In this document: positions 1 to 8,419 of the stretch, in pieces
Layout of the letters: each line of letters starts with the position of its first letter
How positions within the stretch are numbered: position 1 is the first letter of the stretch
Source of the DNA: an uncultured Bacilli bacterium
GTDB taxonomy: Bacteria; Bacillota_I; Bacilli_A; RF39; UBA660
NCBI GenBank assembly: GCA_944351765.1
Contig: CALVPR010000010.1
Coordinates: 1 to 43,505 of the forward strand
DNA: 43,505 nucleotides
Direction: 5' to 3'
Translations under genes and position numbers: made by a program
Notes under the pieces: generated by a model
What the model saw: only the letters and a program-made list of their open reading frames with translations
What the model was told of the DNA's origin: nothing
Database searches by the model: none

Positions 1-1540
1 TCATTAGAAAATCAAGTTATGTATTTTGAAAATTATATTAAATCACAAACAAATTGGATATTTGTGAATGGTTATGTCGATGAGGGAATAAGTGGAACTA
101 GTGTCAATAAACGTGATAATTTTTTAAAAATGATAAATGATGCTAAAAAAGGAATATTTAATTTAATACTAACAAAAGAAATATCGAGATTTTCTAGAAA
201 TACAGTGGATAGTATTCAATATACACAAGAATTATTATCTTATGGTGTAGGTGTATATTTTTTAAATGATAACATAAATACTTTTGATTCGGATTCAGAA
301 CTTCGTTTAACTATCATGTCTAGTATAGCTCAAGATGAAATTAGAAAATTATCTGAAAGGGTTAGATTTGGATATAAAAGAAGTATAGAAAAGGGTGTTG
401 TTCCTGGGAATAATAATTTTTATGGTTATAAAAAGAATAAAGGTAAATTAGTAATTGTAGAGGAAGAGGCAAAACTTATCAGATTAATTTTTAATGAGTA
501 TTCAAAAGGAGAAATGGGTACTCAAAGATTAGGACATTATTTATATAATGAATATAATATTGTCAGTAAGACTGGAAAACCACTTGCTGGAACTGTAATT
601 GGTAGAATAATTAGAAATCCAAAATATAAAGGATATTTTTGTGCTCATAAGGAAACAACAGTTGATTATCATTCGAGAAAAAGAATTAGATTTAAGCCAG
701 ATGAATGGATAGTGTATAAAGATAATGAATCGTGTCCACCAATAGTTTCGGAAGAACTTTGGGATAAATGTAATGAGATATTAAATAAAAATTCAAAAAA
801 TTATCAAACTAAAACTAGAACTAATATGAAGTATGCTTTATCAGGGAAAATAAAATGTTATCATGATGGAGCAACATTTATAAAAGGAGCTTATAAAAAT
901 AAGCGAACAGGTGCCATAAGCAAATATTGGGGATGTTCTAATTATAGAAAATATGGTAGAGAAAAATTAAATGGGTGTAAAACACCAATAATTTACTATG
1001 AGGAGTTATTAGAGATATTTGAAAAGGTAGCAGAAAATATTTTAAATAGTGAAAAAGATATGATGAAAGAAATATATAATTTAGTTCGTGAAACAGAGAG
1101 TAAATCAGATTATTCAAGAGAATTAAACGAGTTAGAGAAAAAAATTGTGGAAATCAAAAATGCTAGGGCAGAATTAATAAATATGAGAGCTAGGAAAGAA
1201 ATTGAAGGTGATGAATATAATGATGCTAGGGAGAAGTATAATAGTGAATTAGCTGTTCTTGAGAAAAAGAAACAGGGCTATTTATCAATGAATACAGAGG
1301 TTGATTATAAATCAAATATTGATACTTTTTTTAAAAAAGTGCATGATATAATATTTGAAGACGATGAAAGTGTATTTAGAATCTTTGGATCTATAATAGA
1401 TACCATATTGGTAGAAAGACTTGAACTAGAAGATGATAATATTCATAAAGTAATGTTGCATTTTAAATTAAATATAGCCTGTTACAATAACAGTAGCCTA
1501 AATTTAGATGACTTTTTACTGCTTTTTAGTAACAGCGAGG
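1..1540 (+). mobile_element. Element 1: right end of an integrated serine-recombinase element (left part outside window)
   Basis: The recombinase gene fills the visible part, and the element ends where codons of a conserved D-Ala-D-Ala carboxypeptidase resume at about 1541. The junction (attR) lies roughly at 1536-1542: the SxN motif expected just before DAMVAMAE is replaced by TAR, so its Asn codon belongs to the missing host 5' part. Base composition rises sharply in G+C at the junction. Element size, cargo and attL cannot be seen. Confidence 0.82.
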
Positions 1541-1608
1541 GATGCAATGGTAGCTATGGCCGAGCGAATTGCCGGAACCGAAGAAGCTTTTGTAGAGCTT
1601 ATGAATAA
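1..1608 (+). CDS. Large serine recombinase, 5' end outside the window
   Basis: The frame is open at base 1 and begins SLENQ, the segment that follows the catalytic YxRxS motif in this family, so the nucleophilic serine lies upstream of the window. Visible are the rest of the resolvase fold (DEGISGT, then SRFSRN), the recombinase domain (about residues 140-260), a zinc ribbon with Cys pairs near residues 285-330 and a long coiled coil (about 365-430). The gene points at the element's right junction, as is usual for these enzymes. Its last 20 or so codons run into host carboxypeptidase DNA in a different frame, so its present C-terminus is an accident of integration. In the excised circle a different stop would be used. 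Confidence 0.9.
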   Translation, partial: SLENQVMYFENYIKSQTNWIFVNGYVDEGISGTSVNKRDNFLKMINDAKKGIFNLILTKEISRFSRNTVDSIQYTQELLSYGVGVYFLNDNINTFDSDSELRLTIMSSIAQDEIRKLSERVRFGYKRSIEKGVVPGNNNFYGYKKNKGKLVIVEEEAKLIRLIFNEYSKGEMGTQRLGHYLYNEYNIVSKTGKPLAGTVIGRIIRNPKYKGYFCAHKETTVDYHSRKRIRFKPDEWIVYKDNESCPPIVSEELWDKCNEILNKNSKNYQTKTRTNMKYALSGKIKCYHDGATFIKGAYKNKRTGAISKYWGCSNYRKYGREKLNGCKTPIIYYEELLEIFEKVAENILNSEKDMMKEIYNLVRETESKSDYSRELNELEKKIVEIKNARAELINMRARKEIEGDEYNDAREKYNSELAVLEKKKQGYLSMNTEVDYKSNIDTFFKKVHDIIFEDDESVFRIFGSIIDTILVERLELEDDNIHKVMLHFKLNIACYNNSSLNLDDFLLLFSNSEGCNGSYGRANCRNRRSFCRAYE

Positions 1609-2332
1609 AAAAGCAAGTGAATTAGGACTAAAAAATACTAATTTTAAAAATTGTACAGGACTAGATGCTGAAAATCATTATTCTAGTGCCAATGATATGG
1701 CCTTAATTGCCAAAGAATTAGTTAAACATGATAAAATACTTGAGTTTTCAGGAACTTATGAAGATTATATAAGAGAAGGAACTGATAAAAGTTTTTGGTT
1801 AGTAAATACCAATAAATTAGTTCGTTTCTATCAAGGCGTAGACGGACTTAAAACAGGATACACTACTACTGCTGGTTACTGTTTAACTGCTACTGCTAAA
1901 AAAGATGGTATGCGTATTATTACAGTTGTTATGAACGAACCTGATTCTGCTACTAGAAATAGTGAAACAACGGCAATGTTAGATTATGGTTTTAATATGT
2001 ATGGTATGGAGCAACTACTAAATAAGGATAATGTTTTAGGTAAAATAAAAGTAGATTTAGGAGAAAAAGAATATGTAGAAGTAGTACCAAAAGAAGAAGT
2101 AAATATATTAAATAATAAAAATAGTGATAAGAGAAATGTAACTTATAAAGTAGAATTAAATAATATAAAGGCACCAATTGCAGCAGGGGATACTGTAGGA
2201 AAAATTAACGTTATTGAAAATAATAAAACAATTATGACAGTTGAAGTAACTGTTAAAGAAAACGTCGATAAAGTCAATATATTTATATCATATTTAAGAA
2301 ATTTAAAAGATATAGTAATTGGTAATATATAA
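1541..2332 (+). pseudogene. dacA: D-alanyl-D-alanine carboxypeptidase, 3' part, interrupted by element 1
   Basis: Peptidase S11 (low-molecular-weight PBP) trims the terminal D-Ala of peptidoglycan stem peptides at the outer membrane face. The visible part starts just after the SxN motif and matches the family through DAMVAMAERIAGTEEAF, the GLDA segment, the KTG box (GLKTGYTT) and a PBP5-type C-terminal domain. The SxxK nucleophile region and signal peptide are missing from the window. The reading frame is clean to the stop, so the gene looks interrupted, not decayed, and should be restored if element 1 excises. An ATG at 1508 opens the same frame inside the element, but it has no credible ribosome site and gives no catalytic domain. 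Whether this is the vegetative dacA or a sporulation paralogue such as dacF or dacB cannot be told. Confidence 0.88.
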
Positions 2333-2366
2333 CTTACTATATCTTTTAAATTTTTAGGTAAATTTA

Positions 2367-2395
2367 TTGACATCTAGTAAAAAAAGTAATAAAAT
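2367..2395 (+). promoter_or_regulatory. Sigma-A promoter for the small ORF at 2427 and possibly rel
   Basis: TTGACA (2367-2372), a 17-base spacer and TAAAAT (2390-2395). The spacer and start region closely resemble the promoter inside element 2 at 17259-17287. Confidence 0.7.
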
Positions 2396-2426
2396 GATAA
2401 AAATTATTATTTGAAAGGGAAGTATT

Positions 2427-2540
2427 ATGAATAAAGTGGTATGTGTAAAAAATAGATATTGTATGTTAATTAGTATAGATAAATTTTGTAATACTATTGT
2501 TTGTTCATGTCTTACTTTAAATTCAAATAATAAATTATAA
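2427..2540 (+). CDS. Short Cys/Asn-containing ORF, possible leader peptide (37 aa)
   Basis: An ATG lies 5-6 bases after GAAAGGGAAG, downstream of a good promoter, and the stop codon abuts a hairpin terminator. The 37-residue product has five Cys and six Asn and ends LTLNSNNKL. I do not recognise it. The promoter, ribosome site and position before a terminator match the 55-residue ORF at 17321, and the peptides share a pattern (aromatic, DK, then CS and LxLN). It may be a leader peptide of an attenuator ahead of the Rel-like gene, or an independent small peptide gene. Confidence 0.5.
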   Translation: MNKVVCVKNRYCMLISIDKFCNTIVCSCLTLNSNNKL

Positions 2541-2586
2541 AAACAGTGATAAGCAACAATTAAGTTTGTATTGTCACTGTTTTTGT
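2540..2586 (+). terminator. Intrinsic terminator or attenuator ahead of rel
   Basis: AAAACAGTGA pairs with TCACTGTTTT around a loop of about 24 bases, followed by a T-rich tail. It sits between the small ORF stop and the Rel ribosome site (GGGAGGT at 2592). Confidence 0.7.
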
Positions 2587-2602
2587 TTATTAGGGAGGTA
2601 TT

Positions 2603-4039
2603 ATGGATAATATAATTTTGAACAATTTAATTCAAAAAATAAGAGAATATAATCCAACTGAAGAAAAAATCATCATGAAAGCATATGAATATGCATATAA
2701 CTTACATAATGGGCAAGTAAGACAAAGTGGAGAACCATATATTATGCATCCACTTAATGTTGCATATATTTTGGCAGATATGCATGCCGATAAGGATACA
2801 ATATGTGCAGGACTATTGCATGATACTTTAGAAGACACTAATATTACAAAAGAAGATATAGCCCATGATTTTAATCAAAATATTGCTAATTTAGTAAATG
2901 GTGTCACCAAAATATCTAAAATGAATTTTTCGTCTAAACATGCTCAAAATATGGCAAATACTAGAAAAATTATTACTAGCATTACTGAAGATGTGAGAAT
3001 AATAATAATAAAGTTAGCAGATCGACTTCATAATATGAGAACATTAGAATTTAAAAGTGAATTTAAACAAAAAGAAAATGCTTTAGAAACAATGGAAATT
3101 TTTGTTCCGCTTGCTTACTATATTGGTGCTTATCGTATTAAAAGTGAATTAGAAGATTTATCATTAAGATATTTAAAACCTGATATGTATAAAAAAATAG
3201 AAGACAGAAAATCTCGACTAGAAGAAGAAAGTAATAAATGCTTACAAGAAATGTTATTTAAAATTCAATCTTTATTAAATGATAAAAATATTCCTAACGA
3301 AATTAAAGTTAGAACTAAAAACATTTATGGTATATATAAAAGATTAAATGAAGGACAAAGATTATTTGATATTCATGATTTGCTATCATTAAAAATTATG
3401 GTAGATGAAGTAGCTAATTGTTATTATGTATTAGGAATGATCCATCAAGAGTACCACCCAATAAATGATAAATTCAAAGATTATATATGTAATCCTAAAA
3501 CTAATATGTACCAATCGTTACATACTACTGTATTTGGACCAGATGATAGATTAGTTCAAACACAAATAAGAACTTTTGATATGGATAAAGTAGCATCTTT
3601 TGGTTTAACTGCTTATTGGGATATTAAAAAAGGTAATGCCAGATATGAAATGCAAAAAGACTTAAAAGGAAAGTTTCAATTTTTTAAATCGTTAACTGAA
3701 ATAAATTCAATGTTTGGAGATAATCAAGAATTTGTTAGTCAAGTAAAAACAGAATTATTTTCTGATAGGATTTATGTTTACACAACTAAAGGAGATATAA
3801 TTGAACTACCTAAAGGTTCTACTCCAATAGATTTTGCTTATAAATTAAGTACAGATATAGGTAATACAATGGTAGGAGCTTTTGTAAACGATGAATATGT
3901 CCCAGTAAATTATTTATTAAAAAATAAAGATAGAGTTAGAATTATTACAGACGAATTATCGTTTGGACCAAGAGAAGGCTGGGAAGATATTGCACATACA
4001 AGTTATGCCAAAAAAATGATAAGAGAAATTAGCAAGTAA
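2603..4039 (+). CDS. rel: Rel/SpoT-like (p)ppGpp hydrolase with degenerate synthetase domain
   Basis: Domain order is HD hydrolase (about residues 25-160), synthetase fold (215-345) and TGS (385-450). The protein stops at 478 residues and so lacks the helical, zinc-finger and ACT regions of full-length Rel (about 730). Hydrolase residues are intact: H49, HDTLEDT (73-79) and KLADRLHN (137-144). The synthetase departs at conserved positions: the catalytic Glu of the ExQIRT motif is Gln319 (QTQIRT), the Arg of DLLAxR is Lys264, and the usual AAHW reads TAYW. I infer a protein that mainly or only degrades (p)ppGpp; synthesis would need another enzyme. ATG follows TTAGGGAGGT. Confidence 0.88.
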   Translation: MDNIILNNLIQKIREYNPTEEKIIMKAYEYAYNLHNGQVRQSGEPYIMHPLNVAYILADMHADKDTICAGLLHDTLEDTNITKEDIAHDFNQNIANLVNGVTKISKMNFSSKHAQNMANTRKIITSITEDVRIIIIKLADRLHNMRTLEFKSEFKQKENALETMEIFVPLAYYIGAYRIKSELEDLSLRYLKPDMYKKIEDRKSRLEEESNKCLQEMLFKIQSLLNDKNIPNEIKVRTKNIYGIYKRLNEGQRLFDIHDLLSLKIMVDEVANCYYVLGMIHQEYHPINDKFKDYICNPKTNMYQSLHTTVFGPDDRLVQTQIRTFDMDKVASFGLTAYWDIKKGNARYEMQKDLKGKFQFFKSLTEINSMFGDNQEFVSQVKTELFSDRIYVYTTKGDIIELPKGSTPIDFAYKLSTDIGNTMVGAFVNDEYVPVNYLLKNKDRVRIITDELSFGPREGWEDIAHTSYAKKMIREISK

Positions 4040-4108
4040 TACTATTCATAAGTATTTATCTTTTTATTAAATTATGCTATTATTAATATGATTAGAAGGA
4101 GGAATAAT

Positions 4109-4477
4109 ATGAAATTTTATAGATGTCCAATATGTGGAAATATTATTACAGTAATTAAAGGGGATATAAAAAGAATTAGATGTTGTGGCAAAGAAATGGA
4201 AGAATTAGTGGCTAATAGTGTTGATGCTGCAGTTGAAAAGCATGTACCTGCAATTGAAAAAAATGGTAACAATATAAAGGTAACTGTTGGTAGCACTATT
4301 CATCCGATGGAAGAAAAACATTATATTGAATGGATTGCAATAGTAAAAGATAATGAAATAAATTTAAAAAAATTAGAACCTAACATGGATCCAATTGTAG
4401 AACTACCTTATATAAATAATTCTACAGTATATGCATATTGCAATATTCATGGATTATGGGAAAATAAATTAGATTAG
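4109..4477 (+). CDS. dfx: Desulfoferrodoxin / superoxide reductase
   Basis: Reduces superoxide to peroxide without making oxygen, a defence typical of anaerobes. Residues 1-37 form the desulforedoxin-type iron site (CPICG, then CCGKEM). The rest is the superoxide reductase domain with iron ligands in EKHVPAIE, HPMEEKHYIEW and CNIHGLW. ATG 4109 follows AAGGAGG; the ATG at 4088 lies upstream of that ribosome site and is not the start. It sits 13 bases before a two-component system and is probably cotranscribed with it, suggesting an oxidative or envelope stress unit. Confidence 0.93.
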   Translation: MKFYRCPICGNIITVIKGDIKRIRCCGKEMEELVANSVDAAVEKHVPAIEKNGNNIKVTVGSTIHPMEEKHYIEWIAIVKDNEINLKKLEPNMDPIVELPYINNSTVYAYCNIHGLWENKLD

Positions 4478-4490
4478 AAGTGATAATAAA

Positions 4491-5183
4491 TTGCGAATAT
4501 TAATAGTTGAAGATGAATTTAAACTTGCTGATATAATAGCAAGCAGATTAAAAAAAGAACATTATACTGTAGATATATCCTTAGATGGCGAAGAAGGATT
4601 ATATAATGCTCTTACTGATATATATGATTTAATTATACTTGATGTAATGTTACCTAAATTAAATGGATTTGAAATATTAAAAGAAATAAAAAATAAAAAT
4701 ATTAATTCTAAAGTAATAATGTTGACCGCTAAAACAATGTTAGAAGATAAACTTACAGGATTTGAAGCTGGAGCAGATGATTATATTACAAAACCATTTC
4801 ATATAGAAGAATTAGTTGCTAGAATAAATGTTCAATTAAGAAAAAAAAGTAGTAAAGCAAATACTGATTATGTTGAATATGCTGATATAAAATTAAATAC
4901 TAAATCATCTACATTAACCTGTACTACTAATAATGAATCTATTGATTTAGTATGTAAAGAATTTTTGTTATTAGAATATTTAATCAATAATTCTACCCAA
5001 ATAGTTCCCAAAGATGTTTTATATGATAAAGTGTGGGGATTAGATACAGAAATAGAATCAAATAATTTAGAAGCATATATATCATTTATAAGAAAAAAAA
5101 TTAATGCAATTGGATCTATTGTTAAGATTAAAGCTATCAGGGGACTTGGGTATAAATTAGAGGTATCAAATGAAGAAACTTAA
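4491..5183 (+). CDS. OmpR/PhoB-family response regulator
   Basis: A receiver domain (residues 1-120, phosphoacceptor D51 in LIILDVMLP, acidic pair at E7-D8, K102 of the KPF motif) precedes a winged-helix DNA-binding domain (about 130-225, ending GLGYKLE). The start is TTG 4491, after AGAAGTGATAA; it begins the receiver strand RILIVEDE directly. The 3' end overlaps the histidine kinase gene by 14 bases. HtrA lies next in line, an arrangement like CssRS-HtrA or CiaRH-HtrA, so control of secretion or envelope stress genes is likely. A TTTAAT direct repeat ahead of htrA is a candidate target. Confidence 0.93.
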   Translation: MRILIVEDEFKLADIIASRLKKEHYTVDISLDGEEGLYNALTDIYDLIILDVMLPKLNGFEILKEIKNKNINSKVIMLTAKTMLEDKLTGFEAGADDYITKPFHIEELVARINVQLRKKSSKANTDYVEYADIKLNTKSSTLTCTTNNESIDLVCKEFLLLEYLINNSTQIVPKDVLYDKVWGLDTEIESNNLEAYISFIRKKINAIGSIVKIKAIRGLGYKLEVSNEET

Positions 5184-6387
5184 AAATAAAACATTTACTA
5201 TTCTATTAATAATATTAACAATATTTATCTTAAGTTTATTAATAATATTTAATGTAGAGTTATATCAAAGAGAATTAAATGATGTAAAAGATAATTTAAG
5301 AGAAATTGAAAATATACATAATAATTATTATATAGTAAATGATAATGTTATTATTGGTGGTAATAATATGAAACCAATATTTATAAATGCTAATGTATAC
5401 GTAATATCTTTTGATAAATTAAATAATATAACAAATATTATAAGCTATACAGATAACGGCTTAAATAATGCCGAAATAATACAGTTAGCTTTGAATTTCA
5501 TAAGTACTAATAAAAAATATGATATAGGAAACTTATATACTGATAGATATGCATATTATTTAACAAATAGAAATAATTTAATAATTATGGATAATACTTT
5601 AATTAATAATAAATTAGGAGATTACTTTAGAATGTCTTTATTAATATTTATATTATTAGAAATAATAATTATATATATATCTAGTCGGATAACCAAATGG
5701 CTAACTAAACCTGTGATAGAATCATTTTCAAAGCAGAAGCAATTTATAGTGGATGCTTCTCATGAATTAAAAACACCCCTTGCTATAATGACTGCAAGTG
5801 CTGAATCTTTAGAATTAGAACCAAAAGAAAAGAAATGGTTAAATAATATAAAAAGTGAAGCAGAGAGAATGAATAAATTAGTAACTGACTTATTAGATTT
5901 AGCTAAATCAGAAAACATTGATAATAAAAGAAATTATAGCATTAATAACTTGTCTAAAATAATAGAGAAAACTACTTTAACGTTTGAAAGCTTAATTTAT
6001 GAAAATAAATTAACAATGGAAAATAATATTGAAGATAATATAATGTTTAATTGTAATTCTGATAAAATAAGAGAGTTATTAGGAATTCTTTTAGATAATG
6101 CTATTAAACATAGTTTAGAAGAATCTAAAATAACAGTTAATTTATATAGTGAAAAAAATAATATTATTTTAGAAGTAAAAAATAGAGGAGAATCTATACC
6201 TAAAGAAGATCAAGGAAAAATATTTGATAGATTTTATCGTGTAGATGAATCAAGAAATAGGAATGATAATAGATATGGTCTTGGTCTTGCTATTGCAAAA
6301 AATATAGTAACAAGTCATAATGGTAAAATATCTGTTAGTTGTAAAAATGGATATACAACATTTAAAGTTATATTTAAACAAGTTTAG
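5170..6387 (+). CDS. Sensor histidine kinase
   Basis: A membrane sensor kinase: one N-terminal transmembrane helix (about residues 9-29), an extracytoplasmic region of about 125 residues with no domain I recognise, a second helix (about 153-173), a HisKA domain with H-box ASHELKTP, and a HATPase_c domain with N-box LLDNAIKHS, the Gly-rich GLGLAIAKN motif and DRFYRVDESR. There is no clear HAMP between helix 2 and the H-box. It partners the overlapping upstream response regulator. Confidence 0.93.
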   Translation: MKKLKNKTFTILLIILTIFILSLLIIFNVELYQRELNDVKDNLREIENIHNNYYIVNDNVIIGGNNMKPIFINANVYVISFDKLNNITNIISYTDNGLNNAEIIQLALNFISTNKKYDIGNLYTDRYAYYLTNRNNLIIMDNTLINNKLGDYFRMSLLIFILLEIIIIYISSRITKWLTKPVIESFSKQKQFIVDASHELKTPLAIMTASAESLELEPKEKKWLNNIKSEAERMNKLVTDLLDLAKSENIDNKRNYSINNLSKIIEKTTLTFESLIYENKLTMENNIEDNIMFNCNSDKIRELLGILLDNAIKHSLEESKITVNLYSEKNNIILEVKNRGESIPKEDQGKIFDRFYRVDESRNRNDNRYGLGLAIAKNIVTSHNGKISVSCKNGYTTFKVIFKQV

Positions 6388-6403
6388 AAATAAATTTGTT
6401 TTT

Positions 6404-6436
6404 TTTAATCTTCATTTAATCTTTCATAAATATAAT
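6404..6436 (+). promoter_or_regulatory. Direct-repeat operator and promoter for htrA
   Basis: TTTAAT (6404-6409), five bases, TTTAAT (6415-6420), then ten bases to a TATAAT -10 box (6431-6436). The hexamer-N5-hexamer layout is the one bound by OmpR-family regulators such as CiaR. No consensus -35 is present, which fits activator dependence. ATTAAATG at 6437-6444 also makes an inverted repeat with CATTTAAT (6413-6420). Confidence 0.55.
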
Positions 6437-6478
6437 ATTAAATGAAAGAAAAAAAATTAAAAAGTTGAGGTGGTATAT

Positions 6479-7777
6479 ATGGAAGAAAAAGAAAATAAGA
6501 AGAAAAATGAAGAGTCTAAAGAAACAATAAATGAAAATTTTAAAGAAGAAAAAGAATTAACAGAGGAAGATAATTTGGATGGTATGAAAGATGAAATAAA
6601 AAAAGCAAATAAAATTAAGAAAAAATCTAATAAAAAGATAATAAAAAAAATTGTTTTAGTTATATTATTAATTATAGTTTGTATCAGTGTTCCTGTAACA
6701 TTATATTGGATTGATAATGGTAATCCATTTGTAAATAAATCAGAATTGCAATTACAATATACAGAAACTAGTGATAATATACCAGATGGTGTTTATATTA
6801 CAGATGTATCAGAAGTTGTCGAAAATGTAATGCCTGCGATTGTTGCTATTACTAATAAAACATTAATTAGTAATGGTTGGTTTGGCCCAGGATATGGACA
6901 AAATCAATATACTGAAGGTGCTGGTTCTGGTATTATTGTAGGTAAGTCTGATACTGAATTATTAATTGTAACAAATTATCATGTTGTAGAAGATGCTAGT
7001 GAACTTACAGTGCAATTTATTAATGATGTAAGTGTTGATGCTTCGGTTAAAGGAGTATCCGAAAGAAAAGATATTGCGGTTATAGCTATAAAATTATCGG
7101 ATATTAATACTGATACTTTAAATAGTATAAAGATTGCTACAATGGGAAACAGTGATGATTTAAAAGTAGGAAATGGTGTTATAGCCATTGGTAATGCTTT
7201 AGGTTATGGTCAATCTGTTACAACTGGTATCGTTAGTGCTTTAGACAGAAAAGTAACTATTGATGATTATACAAATAAAATGATTCAAATAGATGCTGCT
7301 ATTAATGGTGGTAACAGTGGTGGAGCACTTCTTAACAGTAAAGGCGAAGTAGTAGGAATAAACTCTGCTAAATATTCATCAAATGGTAGCAGTGGAGAAG
7401 CAAGTATTGAAGGAATGGGCTTTGCAATACCAATATCTGATGTAAATGAATTAATAACAGATCTTATTAACGGTGAAGAAATAAGTGAAGGTGCTACATT
7501 AGGAATTGAAGGATATATGACAAACCAAGGTTATGGTGTATCTTATAATGTTCCAACAGGATTTTATATAGCTGGTATTACTTCTGGAAGTGCTGCTGAT
7601 AAGGCAGGCCTTGAAATTGGCAATATTATTACTGAAATTGAAGGTGAAAAAGTAGAATCAATAGGTGACATTCGAAATGTTTTATACGATAAAAAAGCAG
7701 GAGATGAAATAACCTTAAAAATAAGTTATGTAAGCGGTAGAGAATACAAAGAAAAGGAGGTAAAAGTGACTTTATAA
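6479..7777 (+). CDS. htrA: HtrA/DegP-like membrane-anchored serine protease
   Basis: A quality-control protease acting outside the membrane. It has a highly charged cytoplasmic N-terminus (about 60 residues), one transmembrane helix (about 58-78), a trypsin-like domain with triad His in TNYHVVED, Asp in RKDIAVIAI and Ser in GGNSGGALLN, and one C-terminal PDZ domain. ATG 6479 follows GAGGTGG; a GTG at 6470 overlaps that ribosome site and is rejected. It follows the two-component system and is probably its target. Confidence 0.94.
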   Translation: MEEKENKKKNEESKETINENFKEEKELTEEDNLDGMKDEIKKANKIKKKSNKKIIKKIVLVILLIIVCISVPVTLYWIDNGNPFVNKSELQLQYTETSDNIPDGVYITDVSEVVENVMPAIVAITNKTLISNGWFGPGYGQNQYTEGAGSGIIVGKSDTELLIVTNYHVVEDASELTVQFINDVSVDASVKGVSERKDIAVIAIKLSDINTDTLNSIKIATMGNSDDLKVGNGVIAIGNALGYGQSVTTGIVSALDRKVTIDDYTNKMIQIDAAINGGNSGGALLNSKGEVVGINSAKYSSNGSSGEASIEGMGFAIPISDVNELITDLINGEEISEGATLGIEGYMTNQGYGVSYNVPTGFYIAGITSGSAADKAGLEIGNIITEIEGEKVESIGDIRNVLYDKKAGDEITLKISYVSGREYKEKEVKVTL

Positions 7778-7793
7778 TAAAAGTTACTTTTTC
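7763..7793 (+). terminator. Terminator of htrA overlapping its stop codon
   Basis: AAAAGTGACTT and AAGTTACTTTT form a stem (with one G-T pair) around the TAA stop, followed by T residues. Confidence 0.5.
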
Positions 7794-7855
7794 TAATATT
7801 CATACTATAAACTCTACTTTTTGCTATATCAAAATTAGTAGATTAAGATAAAAAA

Positions 7856-7882
7856 AATACCTAATTACAGGTATCTTTTTTT
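7856..7882. terminator. Bidirectional terminator between htrA and the coat gene
   Basis: ATACCT-AATTAC-AGGTAT, flanked by an A run on the left and a T run on the right, so it works for both converging genes. Confidence 0.75.
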
Positions 7883-8300
7883 ATAAGCATTCAACGTAAG
7901 TATCATCTAAGCATCTAATAGCACATACACAATTTAAATTAATTGTAAAAAATGAATTAGTTGCTACAAATGGATATGTTGGTTGCAATTCTGTGTTATT
8001 AGCAAGTACTCGGAAAGTTGCACAACATCCATCTAATTTTTCTAAACGAAATACAGTTGAAGTAGTAACTTCTGTTGCACTTTTACTAATTGGCATAGCT
8101 AGTGCTGTACCATTAGAACCACAAGTGTATAAAGTTACAGGTCTTGTATTACAGTAAGCATTACATGATTGACCTAAAAATCCTTTATCACAAGTTTCTA
8201 AACAACTATCGTTTTGACATACGCTTTGTTGTAATAGTAAAATAACTTTAAGAATATCTACAATGCAATTTTCACAAGTATTTTCATTGTTATTACACAT
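7881..8300 (-). CDS. cotZ: Spore coat/exosporium protein, CotY/CotZ family
   Basis: A Cys-rich outer spore coat or crust protein that cross-links by disulfides. The 139-residue product has about 16 Cys, an N-terminal CENCIVDILKVILLLQ segment like the CxxCVxxxLxxI start of CotZ, and the family's closing INLNCVCAIRCL motif (CotZ has VDLSCFCAIQCL). ATG 8300 follows GGGGTGGATTAT on the minus strand; upstream in-frame ATG at 8360 has no ribosome site. A CATATGTTA box just upstream suggests a late mother-cell sigma factor. Confidence 0.87.
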   Translation of the reverse strand: MCNNNENTCENCIVDILKVILLLQQSVCQNDSCLETCDKGFLGQSCNAYCNTRPVTLYTCGSNGTALAMPISKSATEVTTSTVFRLEKLDGCCATFRVLANNTELQPTYPFVATNSFFTINLNCVCAIRCLDDTYVECL

Positions 8301-8328
8301 ATAATCCACCCCTTTTTTATATTCAATA

Positions 8329-8337
8329 TAACATATG
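8329..8337 (-). promoter_or_regulatory. Candidate sigma-E/sigma-K -10 box for the coat gene
   Basis: CATATGTTA on the minus strand fits CATANNNTA. No AC -35 is found at the usual spacing, so support is partial. Confidence 0.35.
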
Positions 8338-8419
8338 TAAAAAAAACAAAAAAAACACAACTAATACCTAATTAAGTATTTTTTTTAGTCATATTTCTTA
8401 TAATTAATTAGGTGATATA

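Noticed and set aside
1508-2332. Complete short carboxypeptidase starting at ATG 1508
   Set aside because: It lacks the SxxK domain and the SxN motif; the first codons are element DNA. It is a fragment.
4088-4108. Upstream ATG as start of desulfoferrodoxin
   Set aside because: It lies before the AAGGAGG ribosome site and adds residues absent from the family.
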